A program made the translations under genes and the position numbers. Positions 26,081-36,659 of a stretch of 64,000 nucleotides of DNA are shown here, piece by piece. Numbering within the stretch: position 1 is the first letter of the stretch; the number at the start of each line of letters is the position of its first letter. Below the pieces are notes generated by a model. The model worked only from the letters and a program-made list of their open reading frames with translations, did not search any database and was not told the origin of the DNA. This DNA is from Neopestalotiopsis rosae (lineage: Eukaryota > Ascomycota > Sordariomycetes > Amphisphaeriales > Sporocadaceae), in assembly GCA_023078685.1 (NCBI GenBank), contig JALGAS010000009.1, positions 806,001-870,000 on the forward strand, read 5' to 3'.

Positions 26081-27598
26081 CTAAGACTGCGAAGCGGCTG
26101 CAGGGGGTTTGTGAGTTAGTGACCTTGATTCAAGTTACATCATTCGTGACGGAGCGCGCTAGACTGGTTCACTTACCGCCATCGGTAGCAGAAATGAATG
26201 TGGCTTCACTGAAAGTCTTGCCATGCTCCGTGAATGTCTCGTCGCCAATCTTCAGCTGTAACGTGAAGTTGGGAGGAGCAAACTGGGACGTATTAGCTGA
26301 CTGGACTAGATGGGTGAAAGCTAAGAAAAGGGTGATGGAGAAGAAATACCTGGTAAATGTAAGGCTTGGTGCCTGCAGCACCAGCAACGATCTTCTTGAC
26401 AAAGGCAGGTACCTCAGCCATGACGTCCACGCGGTCTAGACGCTGCTCAAACGGTCCCTCAATAACAGCCTCGACAGGCTTGCCGTCCTTGGTCTTGCCG
26501 AACCAGGTGAACTTGACCTTCTTGGGCTCGGGCCACTCGTTGTCGGAATCTGGCTTGGTCTCTAGGTGGACCGCGGTGCAGTCTGTACCAGCGATGATGA
26601 TTTCGCCGTCTTTGGCAATACCTCCCACGGTGACTGTGGTAGTGCCATATGATGGCGGGGTGGTAAACTGCATAAGCGCGGCCGAGTACGTCGGTCCTTG
26701 GAAGTCAAGAAAGTTCCACTTGGCAGCAGCGTGGTGAGGCTTCATGCCCTGCAGAGCGTGAGCAAAGAAGGCCTGTCCCTTGAAGTCGATGGGGCCGTCC
26801 TTGGTCATCATGCTGCCTTCAGCGACACAACGGGGCCAGAAGGCGTGTCTCATGGAGCCCCAGGGGTTCTTCAAATCTGTACCGTACAGCGTCTTTCCGT
26901 CCTTGCCGGCCACGAAACCGGGGGCCACCTTGGTAATCTTCAGGTTGACAATGCAGCGCTGGTCGTTCATGGACTTGATCGTGTATGTGTTACCGTCCTC
27001 GGAGAGCTCAACGGCGCAGTCCTTGGCATAGAAGTTGAGCTTGTCATCGCTGAACTCGTGATCATTGAGAGGGTTTGAACACCACAGGTGAGGCTTCGAG
27101 TTGTCGACGTAGGAGATCTTGGAGTTGAACTGGACCGTGGTCTTAATGCCGCTGCGGGTCGTGTTCAGTTAGCAGACGTTGTCCTGTTTGAACCTGCCAG
27201 CAAACAGTAGAAAGTGAGATACCAACGTACGCAACATTACTATAGATAACCTGAGCAAGACCGAGGTATCCGCTGTCAGACATGAGGTAGAAACTCTGTG
27301 TCTCGACAGAGGTGGACTCCATCACGGCCCATTTCAGGTCCTCCTTCTTCAGCTCCGTGTAGGGCGTGACCTTGGCATCTTCGCTGACCGACTTGATAGC
27401 CGATGGGCCATAAATGGGCTCCTCGGTGCCAACGACGTTGGCTAAGCTTCAGTGAGAGAGAGAAATGTCAGTTTATGGTTTTCTATGCGTCTGCTGTTTG
27501 TACCCTGGCAGCCCTGCAAAGCAAGACATGGCGGGGCACGGGAGAGGGACGGTATGACGTTTTGTGCCAACGTACGTCTGTTTAGCCCAGTTGAACAT
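26081..27598 (-). CDS. svf1: Svf1 survival factor (lipocalin-like ceramide carrier)
   Basis: Svf1 of yeast promotes survival under oxidative stress and moves ceramides between ER and Golgi membranes. The model has five exons: 27576-27598, 27231-27446, 26350-27151, 26177-26282 and 26081-26097, coding 387 residues. Family hallmarks seen: N-terminal [18 protein letters not shown] (in yeast this end forms an amphipathic membrane-binding helix), [24 protein letters not shown], and in the second half GTKPYIYQ followed by the C-terminal strand region [10 protein letters not shown]. The first exon is 23 nt and the last is 17 nt, ending GAASQS; the last junction has a good branch point (CACTAAC). The first acceptor was chosen so that TLANVV matches the family. 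It is divergently transcribed from the mitochondrial ribosomal protein gene. Confidence 0.92.
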
Positions 27599-28327
27599 CT
27601 TTTCAAACTTGAATGGAGGGCTTGTGCTTCTGGAATAGAGTAGAGAGAACCGACTTGGCAGTGAAAGAACAAAAAAGTTAAGAGAAAGTCTTTGTAGGTT
27701 TGTAAATGAAAGGCGGTGATGTCGAGAGTCGATCGCTGCGGCGGGCGTCTCTCTATTGGCAGGGTCCGGTCTTTTTGGTCTTAAATTAGTACGAACAGCG
27801 AATCACGATGGCGGGACGAAAAGGTGAGCTCCAGTTGTCGGTGCTGGACATAAAAAGCGCCCCGGTGGACTGTCAGGCTGTCTGCATCCATGTGGCCCGC
27901 GGGCTGTCTGGCGGTTTGGCTGTCTGGCTGTTGGCGTTCAGCGCTGTTGGCGTCAGTCTGATAGCGGATAGATCCTGTTGACTGAATCCGATCAGTGGGC
28001 ACAGTAGGCACTTGACTCGGTCGTAAAGTCATGTTCCAGGGCCTGGCGGCTGCTATGTAGACAGGGGATCAATACATAGTACAGTGCATGTCGCGATGAG
28101 CCCCACTTATTATTAGTACCTTTGGGGAACGCCTGGCAGCTGCATCACAGGTGTTTTCACTAGCGTCAAAATTTCCCAAGAGAGATGCGATGCGCTTCCG
28201 AAGCTCAGTACTTTGATCCAAATTGCCCACATAGTGATTTGCCTATCTTCAGCTCCAATTCACCGTCCAGTTTGGTTGTCAAGTCAACAAGTACGGTCGG
28301 ATAAGTCAAAGTCAGACACCAGACATC
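27599..28327. promoter_or_regulatory. Shared divergent promoter region svf1 / mrpl19
   Basis: 729 bp separate the two divergent start codons. Contains pyrimidine and GGCTGTCTGG-like low-complexity runs at 27880-27940. No individual control element is assigned. Confidence 0.5.
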
Positions 28328-28857
28328 ATGTCGAAAAGAGGAGCTGCCGCCGGTGCAGACCAGATCGTCAAGCTCATCGTAGGAGCTGGTCAAGCATCGC
28401 CAAGTCCGCCTGTTGGTCCTGCGCTTGGTAGTAAGGGTGTAAAGTCGATGGACTTTTGCAAAGTGAGCATATATGCTTTGGGGAGAAATTGTCCAGGGGC
28501 ATCGCTAACGGCGCGGAATAGGAATTCAATGCGCGCACACAACACATCCTGCCCGGCACACCAATGCCCACGCGAGTCACCGTACGAGCAGACAGATCAT
28601 TCCACTTTGATATCCGGACACCACAAACTTCATGGCTTTTGAGAAACGCAGCGGAACTCCCGATTGGAAAGAAGGGAAAGAGAAAGGGCGCCTCAAAGCC
28701 CGGTCACGAGGTGGTTGGCACCGTCACACTCAAGCACGTCTACGAGATCGCCAAAATCAAACAGACAGAGCTGAGGTTATCAGGCCTGTCGCTAGAGGGC
28801 CTGTGCAGGTCAATCATTTACCAAGCGAAATCGATAGGTCTCGCCGTGGTGGCATAA
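28328..28857 (+). CDS. mrpl19: Mitochondrial large-subunit ribosomal protein uL11m
   Basis: Component of the L7/L12 stalk base of the mitochondrial 54S subunit, contacting 21S rRNA and translation factors. Exons 28328-28462 and 28522-28857 with a 59-bp intron (GTGAGC, branch CTAAC, TAG) give 156 residues, typical for the family. Seen: the L11 N-terminal signature [10 protein letters not shown], then EFNARTQ in the N domain, [12 protein letters not shown] and [11 protein letters not shown] in the C domain. No long cleavable presequence is evident; the protein begins [21 protein letters not shown], so the targeting signal is short or internal, as is usual for this protein. Confidence 0.96.
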
Positions 28858-29678
28858 TAGGAGATTGGGACGAGCGCCGTCAGTTTGAGGACAAGACAGC
28901 CAACAGCAGGATGGCTGGATGGCTGGTGTACGTATATGTGACAACAGAGGGCATTAAAAGATCCATTAGAAGTAAAACCCAGAGCACCACGATGCTCTGG
29001 TCGATCAAGTTTGGTCGTACATGGCGAAAGAATGGCTGTAAGATATATTGCGATCCGAACTACCTATCACCATACTCTATTCAGCACAATAGTTTGCGAG
29101 ATGCGTTGACCATCGAGTTACTCCGGAGGAGAGCGCACAAATGACATCTATAAGCAACTCACTTTTAGGCTTCATCCATCTGGTGTAAGCACATGAATTT
29201 ATAATGACTTGCAAGAGCAACTTTACCTGATATGTCTGTGCATAGTACAACAGTTGTTCGGATCTCTCAAGGTGTCGTAACGACCACAAATATCAATTCG
29301 AATCAGACTGTACTTGGTGGTAGAACTTGATGAGCAATCAGGGCAGACAACACCATCATATCCTGGTGGGCGTGCCCGATTGTGCAATTACTCTCGTTGG
29401 GTGTGGACCTCACGTCACAATGACTCTTGTTCACCATTTCCGTGGCCACATACCAGTCGCCGATATTATGGCTTCGAGAAATAAATGACTGGGTTCAATT
29501 CCACCTATCGGCCACTACGGGTATATGAAAATGTGAAGGGAAAAATATCAGCGCAACACTTGAGTTTTTTGACTTGTCGTCTTGATCAAGGCACTTTTAG
29601 CATCACTTGTTGCAATTTGCATTTTGCCGAGGAAACGATGAACCCCAATCTCTGTAGATAGCCTCTTTCGATGGCCCT
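28858..29678. other. Convergent 3' flanks
   Basis: About 820 bp between the uL11m stop and the calmodulin-like stop. No gene seen; the small ORFs lack any domain. Confidence 0.6.
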
Positions 29679-30425
29679 TTACGATGTGCCTTGTGTCATC
29701 AGGAGGGCAAACTCATCATCTACGGCATGTTAGCAATCCGACCAGAAGATGACAGGAAAAGACAACGTACAGTCAATGGCGCCATTTCCATCCTTGTCTG
29801 CCGACTGAATCATCTCGTCGATCTGCTCGTCTGTCAGGTTCTCGCCAAGCGAGGTCAGTACGTTGCGCAGCTCGGCGGCGGAGATGGTGCCGCTGTTGTC
29901 CCGGTCAAAGACCTTGAAGGCCTCGCGAAGCTCCTTCTCGGCGTCGCTGGGCTCGACCTTGTGCGACATCATGGTGAGGAATTCTAGGTGGGGTCAGCCA
30001 AAAAACTTTTGTTCCATCAATATACGCGATGCCTCAAGTCAGGTCACCATTAAAGTCGATGGAGCCGTTCTGGTCGACGTCCACCTCATCCACCATATCC
30101 TTCAGCTCGGCGTCGCTCGGGCTCAGACCCAACTCCCTCATCACCTCGCCAAGCTCGGCGGCAGTGATATCACCTGCTGCTTGTCAGCCGCAGTCCACCA
30201 CGTCCCATGTGCGTTTGATGTCCACAAACCAGTCTTGTCTTTATCCTGAGTGGCGAGGGTCAGCATCCTCAAGCGATGAAGCTTTGAGTGGACTGCGGGC
30301 AACTTACAAACAGGTCAAATGCGAGCTTGAACTGCTCAATTTGCTCTTCGGTCAAGGCTGAAGCCTTATGACGGCATTAGTGTATATGAACCTTGCTTCG
30401 GCGTCTCTGTGCGGAAACCAACCAT
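29679..30425 (-). CDS. Calmodulin-like protein with four EF-hands
   Basis: Calcium sensor of 151 residues. Exons 30423-30425 (the ATG alone), 30308-30364, 30230-30245, 30048-30173, 29771-29983, 29679-29719; introns 51-64 bp. All four 12-residue loops keep Asp at position 1 and Glu at 12: [48 protein letters not shown]. The central linker reads [19 protein letters not shown]. Sequence differs clearly from the almost invariant fungal calmodulin (for example LAFDLF in place of EAFSLF, and a QGTS tail after the final LLMT in place of LMMQK), so this is a second calmodulin-type gene rather than canonical CaM. The isolated ATG exon is inferred: the frame upstream of 30364 hits a stop without an ATG, calmodulin genes often split after the ATG, but the donor (GTTGGT) is weak. 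Confidence 0.88.
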
Positions 30426-32320
30426 GTTTTCGTCTTGTAGATGAATAAATATATTTCTTCTCAGATGTTGCGTTATTATCTCCTGTGTGGAAAAGTGTTT
30501 GGAAATGTAGGCCTTGATGCTGTTGTTGTTGTTGTTTTTGTTGCTTCTTGTCGTGAGATGGATCTGCCAGCTTTAGACATTGGAGAGGGGCTAAGAGACA
30601 TTGCGAAACGACCATGATTGGAGATTTATGCCAAATGATGAGACTAAACCCAAAAGTAGACAAAGACTGCCATAGTCATCATTGATCTAGCCTATCCTGG
30701 TATTTCGAAGATCATTACGGGGCAGCAAGGCGTGAGCTTTTTGAGCAGGGCGATATCTCTCCACCCTCGTGCCGTTCTGCCGGGCTAACGGCGATTCAAG
30801 ATTCTGGATTCTGGAAGATCATTTCAAATTCCGATGCGCCTCCTTCGTTCATGCTGAGATGTGACGCAGCGGAATTGTATGCATGTTAAATATAGCTTTA
30901 CTGCATGTTACTGGGAATCTCAAGACCGAGATTTGAAATTCAATATTGCCGCTTGTCCGCTGCCTCTTGTCTTCAGACAGATCAGGACGGTACAAAACTA
31001 ATTGTAGTGGGAAGTTGGAACCTATGTTCTTGTTGAGCACTCGTCCTTCGAGGAGCACAATCTACCCGCGAGCAAATGGTAAAACACCAGGAATCCTATC
31101 TCGTTTTCCTTCGTTGTGCAATTGAAGGTTTATGGGTGACTCATTGACGACATTTCCAAATACGACTGCCAACATCTGGAAATGCGTACGCACATTAGCA
31201 AGCGACTGCCGACTACTTGCCTCGGCGCTCCGAGCTCGTAGTCCCGCGCGATGGAGGGATTGCCTCAACCTTCATTGCGTACAGATCATACTACAGAGAT
31301 ATAGTAGGAGATCGAAGTGTGATGTTTTTATTGCCATTCCGGATCGAACAGTTATGCACGATAGGTTCCTGGTACTACGCCGCTAACAATGCATACATGT
31401 CAACTATTCGACGATGTCGCACACTGTATTGTCAATGTAAAGCTGTCGCCGACTTTCACCTGACAAGGCATTTTAACCTCCAATAGGCGCAAATGGGCTG
31501 ATGATCAAATTGCACGGTTTGATTCGCAAAATCCACATACCGATGATCATCAGTGCACCTGCAAGGAGAAGGGAGGAGTCACTATTTTTGGATCGGAATT
31601 AACCTATACATAGCACAAAAAAAAAAAAAAAAAAAAAAAACCCTGGGTCGTGATCAAGTGCAATGGATATTCCCGGCTTTTGCTAGCTAGGCCGGCAAAG
31701 TAACAAGTCTACGCTCTACGCGCGGCCCAGCAGATAGCTCCGAGTAGACAGTGTCAAAGTGTCTAGGTTGTAAGCAAGAAAGCACATTCTCTACTATAAA
31801 ACATGTGCAATATTTTGCGCCGAGAAGGGAAAAATAGGTTCGTTCTTATGGGGTAGTGCCAAGCCGTCTCTTCCGTGCCGATCTCCATTGGTGGAGCGAG
31901 AGGCGTTAGTATAAGCAGCGGTTCCGGTTCAAAGTTCAATTTAGGGGCAATGACACTGACGGGGAGACCGGGTAGGTGCAACGTCGCTGATGCTTGGACG
32001 TCTGGCTCGGCACGCTGGGGAGCTGGAGACTCGGCGTATGGATGTTGACGAGAGAGCAAGCTGATTACGACTCGTTTCCACTCGCGGGTGCCACGGCGTC
32101 CAAGGTTTGTGTGTCCCCAACGGTAGCTGATTCTCAAGTGCTCCCTTTTTACTCATGGACTGCTCAAACCTTCGAGCTGATATTTAACCCCAGAGTCTCT
32201 TTGCTGTACCGAGTCTGAGCACTGCCACCCAATAGTATATGCTGTTTTGCTAAGACCTCCATTACCCTCCGCCTCCTCCATGCCGATTGAGCCGTATTCC
32301 GGCCAGCGACTTAAGCATCA
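30426..32320. other. Divergent intergenic region, calmodulin-like / membrane protein
   Basis: 1.9 kb between divergent start codons, so it holds both promoters. A CAA-rich run lies just upstream of the calmodulin-like ATG (30522-30545). A 24-A homopolymer lies at 31617-31640. No gene seen. Confidence 0.55.
31617..31640. repeat. 24-base poly(A) tract
   Basis: Uninterrupted run of 24 A on the + strand in intergenic DNA. No reverse-transcriptase ORF upstream and no flanking target-site duplication was noticed, so it is treated as simple sequence. Confidence 0.9.
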
Positions 32321-33700
32321 ATGGCGTCCGGCGCGCCAGTCAAGGATGCCGACCACGGCGTGACAGCACTGCCACAATCATCAGGTACCCGGCATGAGTT
32401 TCTGCCCAATAAGGAAGCATCCCACGTTTCCAGAAAGACTTTCGATGGCTTCGGTTCCAGCTTTCCGGGACGGGACCATGTGCTCTTCGTCAAGGGCCGT
32501 CGCGGCTGGATCCTCCCACAGGGCTGGCGGCTAGAGAACAACCTCATCCTTGGGGTGGGATTCCTCGAACTGGCCAATGCCGGTGACTTTGCCGCGAATA
32601 TATGGAACGAGATTCCGGTTCCCATATACGCTGTTGTGCTCATGGCGATTGGCGGCACAGCCGCCGGCGTCATCTCCATCTTTGCATATTTGGACTCCAT
32701 GAGATCATGGCACAACATCAAATTCCTCCGCCGACAGCGGGCCATGTTTCGATCAGCGCAGGCTCGGCAACTTGATGATACCCAGACGTCGCAGACTGCC
32801 CTAAGGGTTATCGAGAAACTCACCAAGCGTGAGCTTTGGACCGAGGCCATTGCTCGTTGGGCAATGGCTGTACTCATGGGCATTGGTGCAGTTCTCATAT
32901 CTATCGGCACATTCATGGCCATTGGAGGGGCCAATCGAACGGTCTGGCATGTCAGCAATCTTCTATCCGGCTATCTTGGAAACGCGCCGATCGCACTATT
33001 TGGCCTCATCAATGCCTCGTGGCAGGTCGTCGTCTGGACAAAGATGCACCATCACAAGAAAGCCGCAGCCAAGACACTAGAGGACCACCATATCAAATCT
33101 TTGATTCGAAAACGTTGCACAAACGTCCAATTATATTCGATTGTGAATGGCACTGCCACGATCATGGGTGGAGTTGGCTCCATGCTTACTCCAACATACT
33201 GGTGGGCATATGTTATTCTGATTCCAGTCATTGTATCATCCTTTTTCTGCAACATCTGGTGGCGGAAGAAGGTTGGGTACGACCGTCCTGATGTGAGCAG
33301 CGCTCTAAACACTACTACCGGGGGTCTCATAGAGGAGCTCAACGTGACCATACGCATCAGGAAGATCATCAAAGATCATGAAGGAGATGCCCTCGCTCAC
33401 TTGGTCCCTGAGCGCGAGAAACCGAATGATTTGATCGCATTCCTGACGAGTCATGGGCTGTTCGAAGTCTTCTGCCTCAAGCTTGTCAACAATCCAAAGA
33501 TTGCTACTCACCTGTCCGATCCGGATACGGCGCAGCTCAACGTTGACGAAGAGAGCATTGCTTCACTCTGTGATTCGCACACTGCACTTTTCTGGGAGAC
33601 TGCCGAGGCATTACTTCAGGTTGAGGGGCCCAAGCATTTTCGACATCGTCGTCGGTTTTTTCTTGAATTCTTGGGCGAGTTTTTGAGCCATGCTTCCTAA
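32321..33700 (+). CDS. Fungal multi-pass membrane protein of unknown function
   Basis: Single-exon gene of 459 residues. Five likely membrane segments are seen at about 100-124, 176-203, 216-238, 270-290 and 294-314, separated by short loops. A basic loop HHHKKAAAKTLEDHHIKS lies between the third and fourth, and KFLRRQRAMFRSAQARQ between the first and second. The cytosolic-looking C-terminal 140 residues are soluble and helical, ending in a basic patch (FRHRRRFF). The N-terminus lacks a signal peptide. The layout resembles widespread ascomycete integral membrane proteins that have no assigned function; I do not recognise a transporter signature. ATG 32321 is the first in frame. It is convergent with the ABM-like gene, 147 bp between stops. 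Confidence 0.82.
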   Translation: MASGAPVKDADHGVTALPQSSGTRHEFLPNKEASHVSRKTFDGFGSSFPGRDHVLFVKGRRGWILPQGWRLENNLILGVGFLELANAGDFAANIWNEIPVPIYAVVLMAIGGTAAGVISIFAYLDSMRSWHNIKFLRRQRAMFRSAQARQLDDTQTSQTALRVIEKLTKRELWTEAIARWAMAVLMGIGAVLISIGTFMAIGGANRTVWHVSNLLSGYLGNAPIALFGLINASWQVVVWTKMHHHKKAAAKTLEDHHIKSLIRKRCTNVQLYSIVNGTATIMGGVGSMLTPTYWWAYVILIPVIVSSFFCNIWWRKKVGYDRPDVSSALNTTTGGLIEELNVTIRIRKIIKDHEGDALAHLVPEREKPNDLIAFLTSHGLFEVFCLKLVNNPKIATHLSDPDTAQLNVDEESIASLCDSHTALFWETAEALLQVEGPKHFRHRRRFFLEFLGEFLSHAS

Positions 33701-33847
33701 ACCTTAGAACCTCGAGGATGATAGATACCTCAGACAGTAGACACCTCAGACACAAACACTTCCTCTTATCTTTGCGAGATCTGGTATCTCTGTATTTGTT
33801 ACCGGCAAATTCTATACGACTTTCTGCTTAGCCACATCATATGATGC

Positions 33848-34556
33848 TCACAAGACCCTTTTATAATATCTAATATCTTCTCCACAGCCGCTGAATACTG
33901 CCTTGAACGATTTTGCCTCAATGTCCTTTAGATGTTCAACGCTGTCCGCCCCGCTCACAATGACATGCTCTTCAACCTCGTCTCGTTCCATAGCCTGGTC
34001 TTTCTCGATCCGCCACCCGCTTTTCCCGACCGAGTGTGCATCATCACGAGACAGCATCCCCCGTATAGCTTTATCGACACTTTGTTTTTGATATCTTGGC
34101 ACAAAATATCGCGACACGGCAACTACCGAGGCTTGCAATATTTCGGGACCAAAGGCAGCCAGGCCATCAACGTGGAAGAAGAGCAGCTTGGACATGTCGA
34201 TATGCTCCTCGAGGCGAGGCATTGCATCTTGGTTCACGCTCGAGCCGATCCATTCCATATGTTGCGCAACACTCTCCCAGTGTGCTGTCAAAAGGAGCAC
34301 CTCTGGGTTTCCAATCTGCTGAAAGACTATAGTAGACCTGGTCAGCATACTTTGCGAGACAGAATAAAAAAGGCATAAGATGCTCACAACCAACACCCCT
34401 CGCCTCGGTACCATTTGCCATATATCGCGTCGAGTTGGATAAGTTGTTGGCGCACCACTTGTCCTGCACCTCGACTGCCCAGCCGGCAAGATCGCGGAGA
34501 GTGGGTGTCAAGTCGCCCGACCGAGAGTGGAAATGGGCCAGCTCGGTCACAGTCAT
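33848..34556 (-). CDS. Small ABM-like (dimeric alpha-beta barrel) fungal protein
   Basis: Exons 34388-34556 and 33848-34326 with a 61-bp intron (GTGAGC, branch GCTGAC, TAG) give 215 residues. The N-terminal half reads like an antibiotic-biosynthesis-monooxygenase type ferredoxin-like fold: a TVTELAHFHSRSG opening strand, then FFQQIGNPEVLLLTAHWESV and HMEWIGSSVNQDAMPRL, the usual spacing of an interaction report strand, a W...H pair and a second helix. The C-terminal part is charged and without recognisable domain. Many fungal members of this fold have no known substrate. The family is suggested by pattern only. Confidence 0.68.
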
Positions 34557-35527
34557 GACTGCTGTACTATATTGTTCTTTAACCTGTCGATGAATTGAAA
34601 ACGACTTGAAATATTGACCTTTTCTTTCAAAGTAGACAGCTAGAGGAAAGATGAAAATCTCAGAAAGTCACTTAATTAATCAATATTATTATGCATGCCT
34701 TTCTCTCACGCTAACGCAAGGCAAACGAAGCCGCGTCATATGATCAACCACTTTCCCTGACATGAATATACATGTGTAATACACCCGAGATGATTGATAT
34801 TTCCTATATTATTTTTCTTTACTTTTCCTTTTTCGGAACACATCAGATAATGTGTGACCTCTAGCAAGGGGATTTGCGCCCAAAATCGGGCATAGATATT
34901 TTCGATTGAAGCAAATAAGTAGCGTCAGTACATAGTTGGACACAAAATACAATACAACTTTAGAAATGCTAAGAGCTGGACTGCAAAGTAGATGCAGAAT
35001 CCCCCCTAGTCTGCTCAATGCTCAGAGGTATTCATTGCACGGACGTAGTCTTTGGTGTAGATTCGAACGCAGTAGAGGAGCGGTCTGAGTGGGTCAGTTG
35101 CTACTGCCCATTACCTGTTGACATGACGGACAATGGCCTTGAAGTCAGAGTGAGTGACAACTATGTGTACAATTATCAACATGATTTGTGCTTTTCGTCT
35201 AATGCCAGAAATGGCATGTCTATATTACGTCCCTAGTTCAAAGTCACGTGGAGTGTCTAGTTTGAGGCGATTCAAGATTCGTGTGTCGGCTTTGTGAGCT
35301 GACATCAATGCCAATGGGCGACCGGCAGCAGAGAAGTGGGCCCCTCACGGCATTGGCCAATGACGAATGCTCAATTTGAAGAAGTAGCGGCCTGAGGCCA
35401 CCAAAAACAGTCCAAGCTCGGTTCGTGCCATTCGATTGCTCAAGATTTTGAAAAGCCTCAAAACCGCCCTGAAGTTCAACATCTCCGATCCGCACCCACC
35501 CCCAATTGACACTCCCCCCTCATCGCC
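34557..35527. promoter_or_regulatory. Divergent promoter region, ABM-like / Rieske
   Basis: 971 bp between divergent starts. AT-rich near the ABM-like gene; CCAAT elements cluster within about 220 bp of the Rieske start (annotated separately). The B-box-like GTTCGAATC (minus strand, near 35064) has no tRNA fold around it. Confidence 0.5.
35309..35361. promoter_or_regulatory. CCAAT-box cluster upstream of the Rieske gene
   Basis: CCAAT at 35309-35313 and a back-to-back ATTGGCCAAT at 35352-35361, about 170-220 bp upstream of the ATG. CCAAT is the binding site of the fungal Hap2/3/5 complex, which with HapX controls respiratory and iron-using genes; control of this Fe-S protein gene fits. Functional use is inferred. 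Confidence 0.45.
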
Positions 35528-36659
35528 ATGGCGCCCCTGACCATTGCATCGCGCGCCCTCGCGCGGGAGGTTGCATCTCGATCCTTCCAGACCACCGCCG
35601 TGCGCGCCATCTCGACCTCGACTGCCCTCAATGCCGCCGGTTCCTACTCGAGCCCCTTCAAGGGCGAGCAGAAGTCCACCCAGGTCCCCGACTTCGGAAA
35701 ATACGCCTCCAAGGGCAGCTGGAACACCAACTCTCTCGTCAGCTACTTCATGGTCGGTACCATGGGTGCCATCACCGCCGCCGGTGCCAAGTCTACAGTC
35801 CAAGGTGCGTAAGCCTCGGAAAGTTTCGGGTTGGACGGACAAAGATCTCGAAACACCACGCTGTCGACTCCCAGCCCAGAGTCGTCGCACATTTCTCGCA
35901 CCGCATGTCGCAGTCCGAATGACTTTGCCCGATTCATACAGCCGCGGTGCTTATTAACTATCACCAAATCTGGCGGCAAATGAATGTCGCGATTGCGCAG
36001 GCTCGGGCACAACGGAAATCATCAAGTGATGGCAGCAACAAACAACAAGAGATCCTACATCTATCAAGCAGGGGAGGGGACTATTGCTAATCTATGAAAA
36101 TTGTGCAGAGTTCCTGAAGAACATGTCAGCATCCGCCGACGTTTTGGCCATGGCCAAGGTTGAGGTTGACCTGAACGCCATCCCTGAGGGCAAGAACGTC
36201 ATCATCAAGTGGCGTGGCAAGCCCGTCTTCATCCGACACCGTACAGAATCCGAAATCGAGGAGGCCAACAAGGTCGAGGTTTCCTCATTAAGAGATCCCC
36301 AGAGCGACGAGGACCGTGTCCAGAAGCCTGAGTGGCTGGTCATGTTGGGTACGTTTCACGATCTTTTCGGTGTGGAGAGAGTGCATCATACGGAGCAATG
36401 CTTCCTTATGCATTTGGCATATATCTACGTTTGTATCAAGTGCTTGTGAATCTTTCAACTGACATGTTTAACCACAGGTGTCTGCACACACTTGGGTTGT
36501 GTGCCCATTGGCGAGGCTGGTGACTTTGGTGGTTGGTTCTGCCCCTGCCATGGTTCTCACTACGATATTTCCGGACGTATCAGGAAAGGACCTGCTCCTC
36601 TCAACCTCGAGATTCCTGCCTACGAATTCCCCGAGGAGAACAGCCTGGTTATTGGTTAA
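35528..36659 (+). CDS. rip1: Rieske iron-sulfur subunit of cytochrome bc1 complex
   Basis: Carries the 2Fe-2S cluster of respiratory complex III, moving electrons from ubiquinol to cytochrome c1 at the inner mitochondrial membrane. Exons 35528-35804, 36109-36348, 36478-36659 (introns 304 and 129 bp) give 232 residues, the normal fungal length. Seen: an Arg/Ser/Ala-rich mitochondrial presequence (about 1-30), the single transmembrane segment [18 protein letters not shown] near residue 70, the flexible hinge, and the cluster motifs CTHLGC (from residue 175) and CPCHGSHYD with both Cys-His ligand pairs intact. The C-terminus PENSLVIG-type ending (EENSLVIG) is complete. Neurospora orthologue: fes-1. 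Confidence 0.98.

Noticed and set aside
31617..31640. Poly(A) tract as the tail of a retroposed element
   Set aside because: No reverse transcriptase ORF, no gene copy upstream and no flanking duplication seen.
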